From Paulinella micropora (Eukaryota > Cercozoa > Imbricatea > Euglyphida > Paulinellidae): a stretch of 55,000 bases of DNA. Made by a program: the position numbers and the translations under genes. The stretch covers positions 1-55,000 of the forward strand of contig WBZZ01003516.1 in NCBI GenBank assembly GCA_019918135.1, read 5' to 3'. Shown here in pieces: positions 19,241 to 29,095 of this stretch. The notes under the pieces are model-generated. The model worked only from the letters and a program-made list of their open reading frames with translations, ran no database searches and was not told where the DNA came from. Positions within the stretch are counted from its first letter, which is position 1, and each line of letters opens with the position of its first letter.

Positions 19241-22200
19241 CTACAAGTCGTGCGGCTGCGGGCCCAACAAGGGGCCCAAGAACGTGGAGCCCTGCACGCC
19301 CGTGCCGGCGTACTCGGCGCCCGCGCCCTTGAGCTGCATGAAGGCGTGGGGGTCGGCGCGCGGGCCGAGCGCGGTCCGGCCGACCGCGGCGTCGTGCAGC
19401 CTGCCGTGTATGCGGCTGTAGGTGAGCTGCGCGCCGCGGCAGCAAATGGACTGCTCATTTCCAGGGGCTTGAAGATACCCTCTTCGAAACATGTTCGGCT
19501 GCGCGCTGGTGAGGTCCGACACCTTGTATTTGAGCGCGCTCAGCACCAGCTCGCACATCGGGGCGGACGGATCGTCATCGAAGCGTTCCCCACCAGCTCC
19601 GGGGTGATTTTGCCCGTCATGGAGCTGAACCAAGACTTGGGCACGTACGTGTACGGCACGGGCACGACGACGATGTCCCAGTCCTGGCCGGGGCGCGGGT
19701 TGCTGCCGTTGGGTTCCTTGGTGTCGACGGTAGCGAGCTTGACGCCCGCCCCGTGCTCGTAGCGGACCGAGACGATGTTGGGCTCTATCCGCAGCGTGCG
19801 GCGGTCCATGACGATGGTGCCCGCCTTGAAGCGCACCTGCACGCTGGTCTGGAAAGAGTCGGGGTCGTTGGCAAAGACCACGTCCGAGTCCTTGACGACG
19901 ACGTGCGCGCTGCCCTGCCCCTTGCGCATAAAGAGCGCCGACCCGCCGACGAACTTAATAGCGGGCCGGAAGAGCATGAAGCCGAGCGGGAAGGGCAGGT
20001 TGTGGTCGATGACCCACTCCAGGTTCGCGCGCGTAACCGGTTCTGTTTTCAGCCAGTGCTCGAAACGTTCGAAACTATTCCCCGACGGCGTACTGCCCTT
20101 GCACGTGTTTCTTAAGTGCTTCGCGCACGAGCTGATGTATGTAGCTAGCGGAGACAGACCTTTCTGGCGCAGAGGCGGGGCAGAACTCCTCCAGCAAATG
20201 CTGGCCAATGAACTCCTCTTGCTCCTTAGGGCCCAGCTTTTCATCGCACACAGCCATTATCGAGGCTAAATAGTTGTCCGATCTCAGTGTTTTCTCGGTG
20301 CACAATTGTGACAGACCGCGCAGGAGGCTCGCGCGCAGACCAATGTTGCTGACCTCGTCGCGCGTGGGTTTCTTCATTTCAGATATGTAGTAATGCCACA
20401 TGTAAGAAATAGCCTTTCCTTCGTTTGAATCTTTTTCATCGAGAAACGCTTCCACTTGCGGTATTAAGCCTTGGTAGGAAGCGTCGGTAGTGTTCAGAAA
20501 TATTGCGATGTGCTTTTTGAGTGTTTGCCTAGTTGCCTCCGGAACTTCGGGAAATGGTGCTGAATGGCCCGATGCATCGAGCGCACCAGCGTTGTCTTTC
20601 AACAGCGATTGTACGAACCAGTCGTATAACAGTGCATCGCTAGGTTTGCCCTTGGAAAACAGCGCTTTGAGCAGGCGGAGCAGCTTCTTCTTCTGTTTTT
20701 GATCACTTTGTTGGACACTGTCTAGAAGTTCATCCGCGCCCAGGTCTTGAATTGCTGATCCATCTATAAACCTTCTGGCCCAGCCCTGGATACGAAGAAA
20801 ACTGGTTGGCAGGGATAGTAGCAGCTGCATCCGGCGCCAGTATGTTGAATGCGGGATGTCGGCTACGTCCAAACCGCCGCCACCAGTCGCCCCCCCCCCC
20901 CCCCCCCCCCCCCCGCCGCCACCAGTCGCAGGACCGGCCCCGGCGGCCAAGCCGTCGTCGTCGTCGCTGTCTTCGTCGCCACCACACCACCGCCGCCGCC
21001 ACCCCCGCCGTCGTCGTCGCTGTCGCCAGCCGCCGTCGGCGGCGGCAGGTGATCGGCAAGCTCGGGCCTCTGGCCCAGCAAGTAGGACAGCACATCGATG
21101 GAGCTCCGCGCCGTCGTACAATTGGTACATAGTAGGTCTGTCTACTCCCAAAATCGCCTTGAACAGCTTCTGGCCCAGGGCCCCGGGGCCGCCGCCGAAC
21201 AGGCCCGAGTGTTGCAGGACGGCCTTGAGGGTCAAGTAATGTATCTCGCCCTGGTCGCCGTCGACTATGCCGATCGTGCGCTGCGAGCTCTCGTAGCGTT
21301 CAAAGTCCCTGTTGCTCATATTGCCGTCAGGCAGCATCTGGAAGCGTTCCGAGATGATGCACGGGGTCGTCGTGGGGTCGTGCGGCTCGCGCCTGCCCAC
21401 CTGGTAGCTGCGCGAAGGGATGGCGTCCAGCCCCTGCTGGGTCCGGAACATGACGAGCTTCTCGTTGGTGCGGTCGTGCGGCTTGACCTTGGGCTCGTCC
21501 TGCCCGAACATGGGCAGGATCCTGCTCTCCGCCTTGATCGTGTTGGCAAAGCGGTAGACCTCGTTCGTGAGCAGCACCATGTCCGGCTCCTTGCCCTGGT
21601 TTCTGAGCAGGCCCATGGCCTTGACCTCGATGCCGTTGATGCCCACGCCGTCCTTGTTCACGGCAAAGATGTGCGCGTTCCTCTGCTCCAGCAGCGTCGC
21701 GAGGTCGCGCGCGTTGATGAGCGGCAGCTTGTAGTCGGTCTCTACCAGGCGCCTGACGGACTCCTCCACGAGCTTGTTCACGAGGTTGTAGTTGAGCGAC
21801 AGCACCACCGACATGCTCACGGCCCGCAGCGATTCCTCGTACACCACCACCTTGGTCTTGTCCATGGGCCAGTCCGAAGGCATGACAAAGCCCACCCCGT
21901 AGTGCTGGATGGCCTGTGTCTTGGTCGACCTGCTGGTTTCTAGCAGCACCCCGGGCACACGCTGGCTCTTGGGGTTGAGCGCCTTGGGGTTGAACTGCCA
22001 TTCCACCATAGTAACCCGGTCCCCGTGCGGTTTCACCGTCTTGTACTTCTCGAGAAAATCGTCCCAGGTGATCATGGAGATCGCGCTCAGGAGTTCGGGC
22101 CGCGAAACAACGAGCATGTTCATGAACATCTGGTTCATAGTAAAGTGGCCGCCGTCAAAGCTATTCCACAGGCTCTGCGTAATAAAGTTCATCGGGTCGT

Positions 22201-22414
22201 TGTCCGACAGCGGCGCTCGCGTCGACGCCTTGGCCAGGCTGATCGGTCTGAGTGAGCTCATAGCCCGGTTAAAGATTGCTAGCATCTTGACTACGGGCCC
22301 GTCGGACGAGATTTCCGGCCCTTCCTCGTCCTGGGGCCAGGGTTCAAACTTGACGCGGCGTTTTTTGTGCGGCCGTTCGTCATCATTCCGCCAATCGCCG
22401 TCAAGGGTGCTCAT
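19241..22414 (-). pseudogene. probable HK97-fold major capsid protein, with several frame breaks
   Basis: ATG at 22,412-22,414 (MSTLDGDWRN). Residues about 60-230 have the look of an HK97-fold capsid protein: FTMNQMFMNML, GVLLETSRSTKTQAIQHYGV followed by a long helix YEESLRAVSMSVVLSLNYNL, then a mixed domain with EVKAMGLLRN. Near 21,095 the better frame becomes LSYLLGQRPELADHLPPP, and it returns through a Gly/Asp repeat near 20,900-21,000. A helical insert of about 230 residues follows (20,080-20,850). At about 20,078 (GGGG) the frame shifts to ERFEHWLKTEPVTRANLEW and IKFVGGSALFMRKGQG; at about 19,598 (GGGG) it shifts again to MCELVLSALKYKVSDLT, ending at 19,241. The last part with FVGG is typical of the capsid protein floor. 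Total about 1,050 residues. The fold call is by pattern and context, not by search; structure prediction would decide it. Confidence 0.5.
20883..21045. repeat. GGC/GAC triplet-repeat tract inside the capsid gene
   Basis: On the minus strand long GGC/GGT and GAC runs encode Gly- and Asp-rich linkers in different frames, including a C-run of more than twenty bases on the plus strand (20,889-20,913). Triplet-rich DNA like this slips easily, which explains why the coding frame before and after it differ. The linker separates two capsid-protein domains. Confidence 0.7.
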
Positions 22415-22455
22415 GTTCTGGCTGCACTCTTTGGAATTGTAATTTGTGTGGTTTC
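22415..22455. promoter_or_regulatory. short divergent promoter region of capsid gene and right neighbour
   Basis: Only 41 bases separate the ATG of the capsid gene (minus) from that of the next gene (plus), including AATTGTAATTTG. Both promoters must lie here or inside the coding regions, which suggests co-regulated late expression. No motif can be proven. Confidence 0.4.
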
Positions 22456-23445
22456 ATGGCCACGCTACGCTTGCAGTCTTCGCGGTTCCATCCTTACCAG
22501 CGTGGTCGGAACGGGCGTGCAGCGGCGCACTCTAGAAACCATGACATTCTGCGCTCGTTCCTGGTGGATCGTGTGCCCTTGCTCTTCGGAAACACAGGTG
22601 GAAACCTAAGTAACCTAGCCGCCGACTTTCCTGCCTCGTTAGGCCATATCCTGTACAATTGCAGAAAGGGCGGGGCCCTCTTGATAGATCAGGGCGCAAA
22701 CGCCGGGTTTTTAGTTTTCGGGCCCGGCAGGGTGGGCGCGGAAGTGCTGGCACAGCTCGCGGACGGGGGCCGGTACAGCATTACGTTGCGAGAAGCCAGT
22801 ACCAAGGCACAGAAACACCGGCTGCTCAACCAGCCGCACCTAGAGATATCAGGCGAGCCCCCTCCCCAGAGCGAGCAGCTACCGCCGCACGAGTTTTCCT
22901 GGGCAGAGATCACTCCTCCGGTATCAGATTTCGTGTACGCGCTACGTAAATTCCGCGCAGAAGGCAATGTCTGGGAATTCTTCAAGCCGGACCAAGCGGT
23001 GGAGGTCGACATACCCGAACGTTTCAGGCTCGTCCTAGAACGCCTGGCCATGTTTGCCTGCGTAGCCGTCCATCTGCAAGAGGATACGCAGGACGGCGAG
23101 GCACAAAAAAGGGTCTGGGAAGCACAGCGCCCGTCCGTGAAGGTTGTGCTGATGGATTCGATCCTGCCCGAGTGCTGCAGCAGGAGTGCCTGCATCGTGA
23201 TCAGCTCTGTCTGCGCAATGGGCGGCGCGCGTGCCGCCGGGGTCATGGAGAGCTGTGCCCGGATCCTGACCGCCTTCAAGGCCAGCAATGTGAACACCTG
23301 GCTAGACTTGGAAAAGAACCACCTGGCCATCCAATTTCTGTTGCCGCTAGAGGAGACTGACGACGGCGACAAGAGCGGGAAAGAGCAGGAGCTGAGGACG
23401 CGCTGTTCAAGCAGGCCCGCCCAGTTACACAAAGTATTAGAATGA
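22456..23445 (+). CDS. unknown protein divergent from the capsid gene (possible capsid accessory protein)
   Basis: 329 residues from ATG at 22,456 (MATLRLQSSRFHPY). The fold looks mixed alpha/beta: GHILYNCRKGGALLIDQGAN and FLVFGPGRVGAEVLAQLADG at the start, SVKVVLMDSILPEC and LTAFKASNVNTWLDLEKNHL near the end. No catalytic motif, signal peptide or membrane segment is seen. It shares a 41-bp promoter region with the probable major capsid gene, so a virion role such as a triplex (capsid-strut) subunit is an attractive guess, but sequence alone does not show it. The gene is intact, unlike its neighbour. Confidence 0.6.
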   Translation: MATLRLQSSRFHPYQRGRNGRAAAHSRNHDILRSFLVDRVPLLFGNTGGNLSNLAADFPASLGHILYNCRKGGALLIDQGANAGFLVFGPGRVGAEVLAQLADGGRYSITLREASTKAQKHRLLNQPHLEISGEPPPQSEQLPPHEFSWAEITPPVSDFVYALRKFRAEGNVWEFFKPDQAVEVDIPERFRLVLERLAMFACVAVHLQEDTQDGEAQKRVWEAQRPSVKVVLMDSILPECCSRSACIVISSVCAMGGARAAGVMESCARILTAFKASNVNTWLDLEKNHLAIQFLLPLEETDDGDKSGKEQELRTRCSSRPAQLHKVLE

Positions 23446-23884
23446 GAAACCAGGGGGGGGGGGGGTTTTGGCGGTCTAAACCCCCGGCCCCCAAAAAAAA
23501 GGCAACAGACACCACCTTTTTCTTTCCTCGAGGTCTGCCTCTTTTTTTTGTTGTTGGCCCCTCTCGTAGAAGCTAGCTTCCCATCCTCCCCACCACCCCC
23601 GTTATCTCTCTCTCTCCCTCCCTCCCCGCCAACTCTGGCCAAAGTCTTGCCCGTTTTTTTTTCTTGGGGGGAAACGGGGGGGGGCGGGGGGTCTGGTGCG
23701 CGAAGCGGCAGGTGCGGGAAAGAACAAACCTAGGCAAACGAGAAAGAAAAAAAAAGTAATCAGTAAAAAAATCACTCTCGCTCAACTCCTTTCCACCCCC
23801 TTCCCTCCCCCTTTGCTCCACTTCTCAAGTGTGCGGCGAGAAGGCGAAAAAAAAAGAGAAAAGCCCAAGGAGAGCTCACACGGT
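23446..23884. other. low-complexity intergenic region
   Basis: G-, T-, C- and A-runs without coding features. It should hold the heliorhodopsin promoter; nothing specific is recognisable. Confidence 0.6.
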
Positions 23885-24694
23885 ATGTGTCAGTGCCGTA
23901 GACTCAAGGTACAGCCAGTGCTGTTCAGTTTCGTGGTCTTGGCCTTGGTAGCGCATGCGTCGATCTTGGGCTGGGAAATAGCCCGCAGCAAGCACGCGGA
24001 TACTAGCGTCCTGGCCCTGTCGCTAGCGCTGCAAATCATCAGCCTGGCGGGGCTATGTGTCCTAGTAGCGCACGCGCTGCTGCCCCGCTGGGAGGGCTTC
24101 CAGATTTACAGGTGGCTAGAGGCGCTGTTCTGCGCTCCGCTGCTGCTGGTGCTGCTGTTGTTCCAGGCCGGGGAACGCGGGGTTGGCGCGCTTGTGCTCA
24201 GCATCGGGCTGTGCCAGCTGGCTATCTTCCTGAGCAGCATCATACCGATGGCGTTTGTCAGAGATTTCCAAGTGCTTGAACATCGGCTGCCGCACCACGG
24301 AGCGCTCTGCTGCTTGCTCAGGCCGCGGCGAGCCGCTGTAATCGGGAGGGCGGAGGAGACTAAAGAATTAGTATCGAACGCGCGATCCGAGGACGAGCGA
24401 AGCCTCGTGTTGCTGACCATCGCGTTGCAGAACTTTTGGTTCCTAGCGCTCTACGCCCGCTGTCTCTCCGTGGTGCCACTGGTCCTGGCCTCGAGGCACC
24501 ACCCGGCACCGGCGGTCATTTATATTCTGTGGTGCGGCTGTTTCGGGGTCTGGGAATTTGTTTTTTATCTCTGCCTGCCGGTTCACCCCAACAGCGACGA
24601 GCGCAGAGGTCTCAAAGACCTCATTTATTTCTTGCTGTCCCACGGCGGACGCGGCGGCCTGTCCGTCTGGGCCTTCTACAGCCTCACCCGCTGA
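23885..24694 (+). CDS. heliorhodopsin homologue with Arg at the retinal-lysine position
   Basis: 269 residues from ATG at 23,885, with about seven hydrophobic helices (near residues 10-30, 42-65, 74-98, 101-124, 175-195, 205-232 and 242-266). Helix 3 begins with the heliorhodopsin signature I-Y-R-W-L-E, Glu79 being the usual counter-ion. The last helix, YFLLSHGGRGGLSVWAF, aligns without gaps to the heliorhodopsin helix that carries the retinal-binding lysine, and that position is Arg256. No other Lys lies in the helix core; Lys in GLKDLIY sits at its edge. Heliorhodopsins are light-sensing membrane proteins with the N terminus inside, known from microbes, mirusviruses and coccolithoviruses. 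Without the lysine a covalent chromophore is not expected, so this copy is either chromophore-free or decayed at a single site. The rest of the frame is intact. Confidence 0.75.
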   Translation: MCQCRRLKVQPVLFSFVVLALVAHASILGWEIARSKHADTSVLALSLALQIISLAGLCVLVAHALLPRWEGFQIYRWLEALFCAPLLLVLLLFQAGERGVGALVLSIGLCQLAIFLSSIIPMAFVRDFQVLEHRLPHHGALCCLLRPRRAAVIGRAEETKELVSNARSEDERSLVLLTIALQNFWFLALYARCLSVVPLVLASRHHPAPAVIYILWCGCFGVWEFVFYLCLPVHPNSDERRGLKDLIYFLLSHGGRGGLSVWAFYSLTR

Positions 24695-26655
24695 GACTTT
24701 CCCCAACGGTCTTGGGCAGTATTCGGCCACTTTTCCTCGGGGCTTTCGTGCACTCGCGCCCTCCCCCCCGGACTCCAAAGGCCATGCTAGTAATATTTAT
24801 TAAAAACGACGGTTTTCTGTTTTCCTTCTTATTGTGGTGCATCAAAAGCGGAAGGAGCAGAGGAGGAAGAAACGAAAGGAGCAAAAGGAGCAGAGGAAGA
24901 AACGAAAGGAGCAAAAGGAGAGAGGAAGAAGAGAAGAAGAGGAAGCAAAAGGAGAGAGAGGAAGAAACGAAAGGAGCAAAAGGAGCAGAGGATGAGGAAG
25001 CAGAGGATGAAGAGGAGGGAGGAGGGGATAATCGCACCGGTCCACTCAGAAAGGCCCCCCGTAAATTTTCAGAGATAACTAGGGGAAAGAATTCCTTTCC
25101 ACCCCGCTGGCAGGGGGCGAAAAAGGGTAGGCGCGCCAGCCAACGTTTCTTCTTGTCTTTTTCCGCGTAAAACCCTACGCCTGGCAGCAGGCAGTCGGCC
25201 GAACGTGTGCAAGCCTTGGCTTCTGCTAGCAATTGGGGTTGAATAAAATCGTCGGTCTGGAAGCTGGCCTGCAGGTACTCGAATGATATTTTAGGTGCAG
25301 TCATCCCATCGAAATTGCTGTAGTGGGAGACCGTCGAGAGGGACCAGGACGACAGAACGCGTTGATGCGCTTGGAGTTCCTCTTTTCGCTTTCGCACCTC
25401 AGCCTCTTTTTGTTCTTGTGGCTCCTCTTCTTGTTTTCTTAGCCACTCTACTGGGTACAGCGGCTGCATCCTGCCGTCGGGATCACAGTGCATGTTGAAA
25501 TAGTCAAAGCAGTCCCGTTGTTGATTAGTCCAAGGGCACAGAGCGCGTGCTAGCACACTTTGCTGTTGTTTTTGTTCTGGCGAATCCAAGAATTCGCAGA
25601 GAATCTTGAACCGCGCGTTCCCCTTTTTGGCGTCGGGCATGTTCAAGGTGGAGACAAATCGTTGTCCCACTCGTGTTTGAGGTCTCGGAGGCTGCCGTAG
25701 TTCAGCTTCTTTTCGTCGTCGTAGTAAGCGTAATGCACTAGATAGTCTCGTACGTACTTCGGTGCATGGCCAATGGTATTCTTGAGCCCCCGGCAAGATT
25801 TAAGTTTATTGTTCCCATGTCTTACCACGTTCAGACCAACCCCCGAAGTAAGGCTTTGAAAGACCTTGGCAGAACCTGAAACAAACCCGGAGCCAGTACC
25901 CCTGCCCTAGATTCTTCACATAGACTTGTGCCGGAAACAGGACCATCGTCATGGGCTGGACCGTAACTCGAAGTCCCGGAGCGTCTTTCACGAAGCTGTA
26001 CACAAGTTCCTGGCCCGTAGCAGAGGGGTTGATAAAGCCGTGCAGGAAGATCTCGGTCTTGGTAGCGATTGTTGTTTTGCCTAGGTGGCTCCAACCTTCG
26101 GCGGACGTCTCTGTCTTCCAGTACCACGGGCCCGGCAGCTGCTCGACAAAGCTGTAGTTTTGGAGCCCCCATTCCCCGTACTTTTTGTTGACGGCGGCCG
26201 CCGCCAGGGAGCGCAGCCGCAGCGTCCGTGCGTGCGCCGAACTGCCTGGGTTGGCTAGGATCACGGGCTCGGTGTTGGCGCGCAGCGTGGGGGGCAGTTG
26301 CCGCGAGCCGGGCTTGATTTCTGGGAAATCGACATTTGTGTCCGGCATCAGAAATCGCAGCACGCTGGCGTACCCGAGCGTGCTCGAGCTGTCGCTTTCC
26401 CCTTCCTTTTTTTCTCGGGGCCTATACTCGGGCTGCTCGTAAAGAAACTGCCGCAGTTGGTGCTCCGTCCAAGCCCGTTCGCTTTTCTCTCCAGGAGGGC
26501 AGAGGTCGCACTCCAAAATCTTGGCATCTAGATGGGGGGGCCCGGGACTTTTCTTCTTCTTCTTCTTCCTCTTCTCCTCCAGACGTGTCGGATATTAAAC
26601 CCTTTGTCATCAGCCGCTCGTCTTCTTCTTCTTCTTCCCCGGCAGGTCCAGACAA
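24684..26655 (-). pseudogene. unknown gene in at least three frames
   Basis: An acidic N-terminal part (MTKGLISDTS then a Glu-run near 26,560) changes frame at a C-run near 26,530 into ECDLCPPGEKSERAWTEHQL. It continues with good protein sequence (QELVYSFVKDAPGLRVTVQP, VLFPAQVYVKNLGQGYWLRV) to a stop at 25,806. KYVRDYLVHYAYYDDEKKL then appears in another frame (25,643-25,780), and FKILCEFLDSPEQKQQQSVL plus KISFEYLQASFQTDDFIQPQ in a third, ending in low-complexity Ser/Leu translation toward 24,684. The natural end is probably near 25,050. The pieces are collinear, so they are likely one protein of 500-600 residues. No family is recognised. Unannotated introns would be an alternative to decay. 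Confidence 0.4.
24845..25030. repeat. GA-rich tandem repeat
   Basis: Irregular repeats of AGGAGCAAAAGGAG and GAGGAAGAAACGAAAG units occupy about 185 bases between the heliorhodopsin 3' end and the adjacent minus-strand gene. Its translation (Lys/Glu or Ser/Leu runs) is not considered coding. Confidence 0.75.
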
Positions 26656-26706
26656 CGCTTGTTCGCCACCCTCTAGATCTTGTTCTCTTGATCCCTTCGT
26701 TCCTGC

Positions 26707-27276
26707 CTAATAATTTGCAAGCGTTTGCGATGCTTTCTTTGCTTCCACCAAAGCTCTTTCAAGTTCTTCATGTGCGCTTTTTACATTGGCCAGGGCTGTT
26801 TGCACCTTTTCCTCTGCTTCTGCCGCTTGTTGCTGTAAAAGAACCACGTTTGTAGCGGGGCGCGTTGCTTTGTGTCTTTTGCTTTTTGGTTGGCCTTGCC
26901 TCGACGACGTACACATGCGCCTCTGTGTTGTTTTTTTTAAAGGTCCAGTTTTTCGTCACAGCATCATCTTGGCTCACTAGCCTTAACTCCCGATCTGCAA
27001 TTTGGATGTTATTCGCCGGTACCTCCCAGGTTGCACTTCGGAGGCCCAAAAGTTGCCGGAAGAGTTCCTTCTGGCCTGTTTTCAGTTTGGTTGTGATTTG
27101 GAATGCCCAGCGAATAAAAGGAGGAGGGTAATACCCTTCACGCCGTAGACTTTCTAGACGTCGGTCAACAATTCCTTGCTTTCGCCAAGTGCATCTAAGT
27201 TTAGCCAGACATGTACACTTCGACGGGTTTCGTTGAAGTACACGAGGACGCAGGCGTCCGTCGCAGTGCTGTCCAT
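26707..27276 (-). pseudogene. unknown small gene in three frames with coiled-coil C terminus
   Basis: ATG at 27,274-27,276 starts MDSTATDACVLVYFNETRRS and continues to LGESKELLTDV, then a stop. The next frame takes over with LRREGYYPPPFIRWAFQITT and LRLVSQDDAVTKNWTFKKNN. A third frame supplies VLLQQQAAEAEEKVQTALAN and ALVEAKKASQTLANY to 26,707, a clear heptad-like coiled coil. Joined it is about 190 residues. After the TAG the same frame stays open into the acidic start of the next gene, so the two could once have been a single gene. The function is not recognised. Confidence 0.4.
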
Positions 27277-27299
27277 TCCTTTTTCTTAAGTTGTCTACA

Positions 27300-27743
27300 G
27301 CCCCCCTCCCCTGCGCTCGTCTTCCCCCCACCTCCTGTTTTTAAAGAAAGCTTGTCCTTTTTTTTTCTTTCTCTTGTGCCCCTTTCCCTCTCCCATCTCT
27401 CGTTCCCTCCCCTGCCCGTCTCCCCCAACAAAGAAAAAAGAAACGACCCGCCTTTCTTCTTCTTTCCTCTCTCTCTCTCTCCCCCCCCCTCCCCCGTTTG
27501 CCTACAATGTTTTTTCACAGCTAAGTTTCTTTCCCCCCGGCCCTCCTTTCCCCTCCCACAAAACCCAGCCAAAAAAAGAATCAGAACGACTAAGGCGGCA
27601 GGCCGTGGGAGGGAGAACAAAGAAAGGCGGCAGATAGTTCTTTTGCTAAAAAACAAAACCAAAAAAAAAAAACAAAAGCCCGGCCCCAACAAAAGGGCCA
27701 ACCAAGCCGCGCCGTTCCCCCCCCTCCCTCCCCAAAACAAAGC
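27300..27743. other. pyrimidine-rich low-complexity intergenic region
   Basis: C/T-rich and A-rich sequence between two divergently oriented genes; no coding features seen. Confidence 0.6.
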
Positions 27744-29033
27744 ATGAACGTTGACGACCAAGACCGGTATTTTCGGCCCCGGACCGGGGAACGCGCGTTG
27801 GAAAGACAGATCCATGACGAATTCAACCTGCTGCGGCGGGTCGGAGAGGGCAGGGACACGATCAACAGGACGGCCCCCGAGCACGTGCGCAAGGATGTGC
27901 GGGGGCTAGCCCCCGTAAACGCCGCACCTAGCCTGGACTTTAGCGGCTGGTTCGAGGGCGAGAAGCGCCTGCGAGACGCCAGGTTTGGCTTCACGGCCAA
28001 ACGCCACGATTACCTGGGCAAACGAAACGGGCTGGGGCCCATTATGAAGCCGCCCATCAACACCGAGATCTTCATCACCCGGGATGACCCACGGTTCCGC
28101 CGCCAGAACGTGCTGCAGGAGGTGCAGGTCGACAGCAACTTCTATGGCACGGGGGGGGACGCGGCCGAGGTTATGTCCGCGGTCTCCGGCCGCGTGCTGT
28201 GTTTCGTGACCAACCCGTCGTATATTAATTACATGTGCAAGTACGAGCCGCTACAGACGGACAGGCCGCCGAACGAAGCGTTCAAGTGCCTGATCAACCT
28301 GTTCCGCGCAAACTACTCGCTCAGGCAGGTGAAGGCGAAGGCGGCCGAGCAGCTCGTGCGCCACCGGGCCGCCTCTATCCTGACCCTGCTGACGCCCCTC
28401 GGAGTGCTGGACCAGATACAAAGCACGGAGACCAACGCGCGGAGCTACATCCCGGCCATGACGGGCAGCGTGTTGCGCCGCGGGCCCGTGTACTACACGG
28501 GCACGGACTCGGGGCTGATTAACATCTGGGCCCTGCCCTCCTTCAAGAAGGCCAGGCCCGACGATGACGGCTCGCACACGCGCTGGGCGCCGGGGGAGAC
28601 AGTGGGGATGGAAAGGAAAGGCCTGAGCTTTGGCCTGGACCAATTACCGCCCGAGGTCACGCTGCACTTGTGGCTGGTGCTGGAGCCCGTCCTGTACGGG
28701 CCCACCCCGGGCGGCGAAGAAAAAAGAAGCCAGCAGCGCGTCGTGTGGCGCTTCAGGCCGCTGGTGACTAGGACCGACGAACCGTTGCCCGCGTGGCAGT
28801 GTACGGGGACGCTGCAGGGTCGCGACTGGTACGGCGCGTCGGTCTACGTGGGACGGGTGCTGGCGGATAATGACGAGCGGAACTACAAGGGCGAGCTGTC
28901 CCGCTCGCTCGAAGAAATCCAACAACTGCTGTACGGGCGCGGGATGGCGCATGACTCGGAGCCGCCCACCGACCTGCGAAACCTGCCGTCACTGTCGCAC
29001 GTGCACATACAGCCCTGCGTCACGCTGTACTAA
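27744..29033 (+). CDS. unknown conserved-looking viral protein, intact
   Basis: 429 residues from ATG at 27,744 (MNVDDQDRYFRPRTGERALE). The composition is that of a soluble globular protein, with strands and helices spread throughout: INTEIFITRDDPRFRRQNVL, VLCFVTNPSYINYMCKYEPL, ASILTLLTPLGVLDQIQSTE, VTLHLWLVLEPVLYGPTPGG. No signal peptide, membrane helix or known catalytic motif is visible. It keeps high GC codon use and a full frame next to decayed genes. A structural or virion-assembly role is possible by context only. AT-rich sequence follows the stop, with a likely poly(A) region shared with the convergent gene at 29,096. Confidence 0.6.
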   Translation: MNVDDQDRYFRPRTGERALERQIHDEFNLLRRVGEGRDTINRTAPEHVRKDVRGLAPVNAAPSLDFSGWFEGEKRLRDARFGFTAKRHDYLGKRNGLGPIMKPPINTEIFITRDDPRFRRQNVLQEVQVDSNFYGTGGDAAEVMSAVSGRVLCFVTNPSYINYMCKYEPLQTDRPPNEAFKCLINLFRANYSLRQVKAKAAEQLVRHRAASILTLLTPLGVLDQIQSTETNARSYIPAMTGSVLRRGPVYYTGTDSGLINIWALPSFKKARPDDDGSHTRWAPGETVGMERKGLSFGLDQLPPEVTLHLWLVLEPVLYGPTPGGEEKRSQQRVVWRFRPLVTRTDEPLPAWQCTGTLQGRDWYGASVYVGRVLADNDERNYKGELSRSLEEIQQLLYGRGMAHDSEPPTDLRNLPSLSHVHIQPCVTLY

Positions 29034-29095
29034 CATATAACAAAAGAACAGTAAAAGCTGAAGGTTTTGCGTTTAATTTAATTAAAAAAAAAGAA

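Noticed and set aside
20062..20190. A short intron to explain the capsid frame change near 20,078
   Set aside because: The only frame-preserving donor/acceptor pair (GTCTGT to CATCAG) gives 28 nt, too short for a spliceosomal intron, and it would remove convincing helical protein sequence.
24040..25045. Leu/Ser/Lys-rich frames over the GA tandem repeat
   Set aside because: Repeat translation; the real genes on either side have normal composition.
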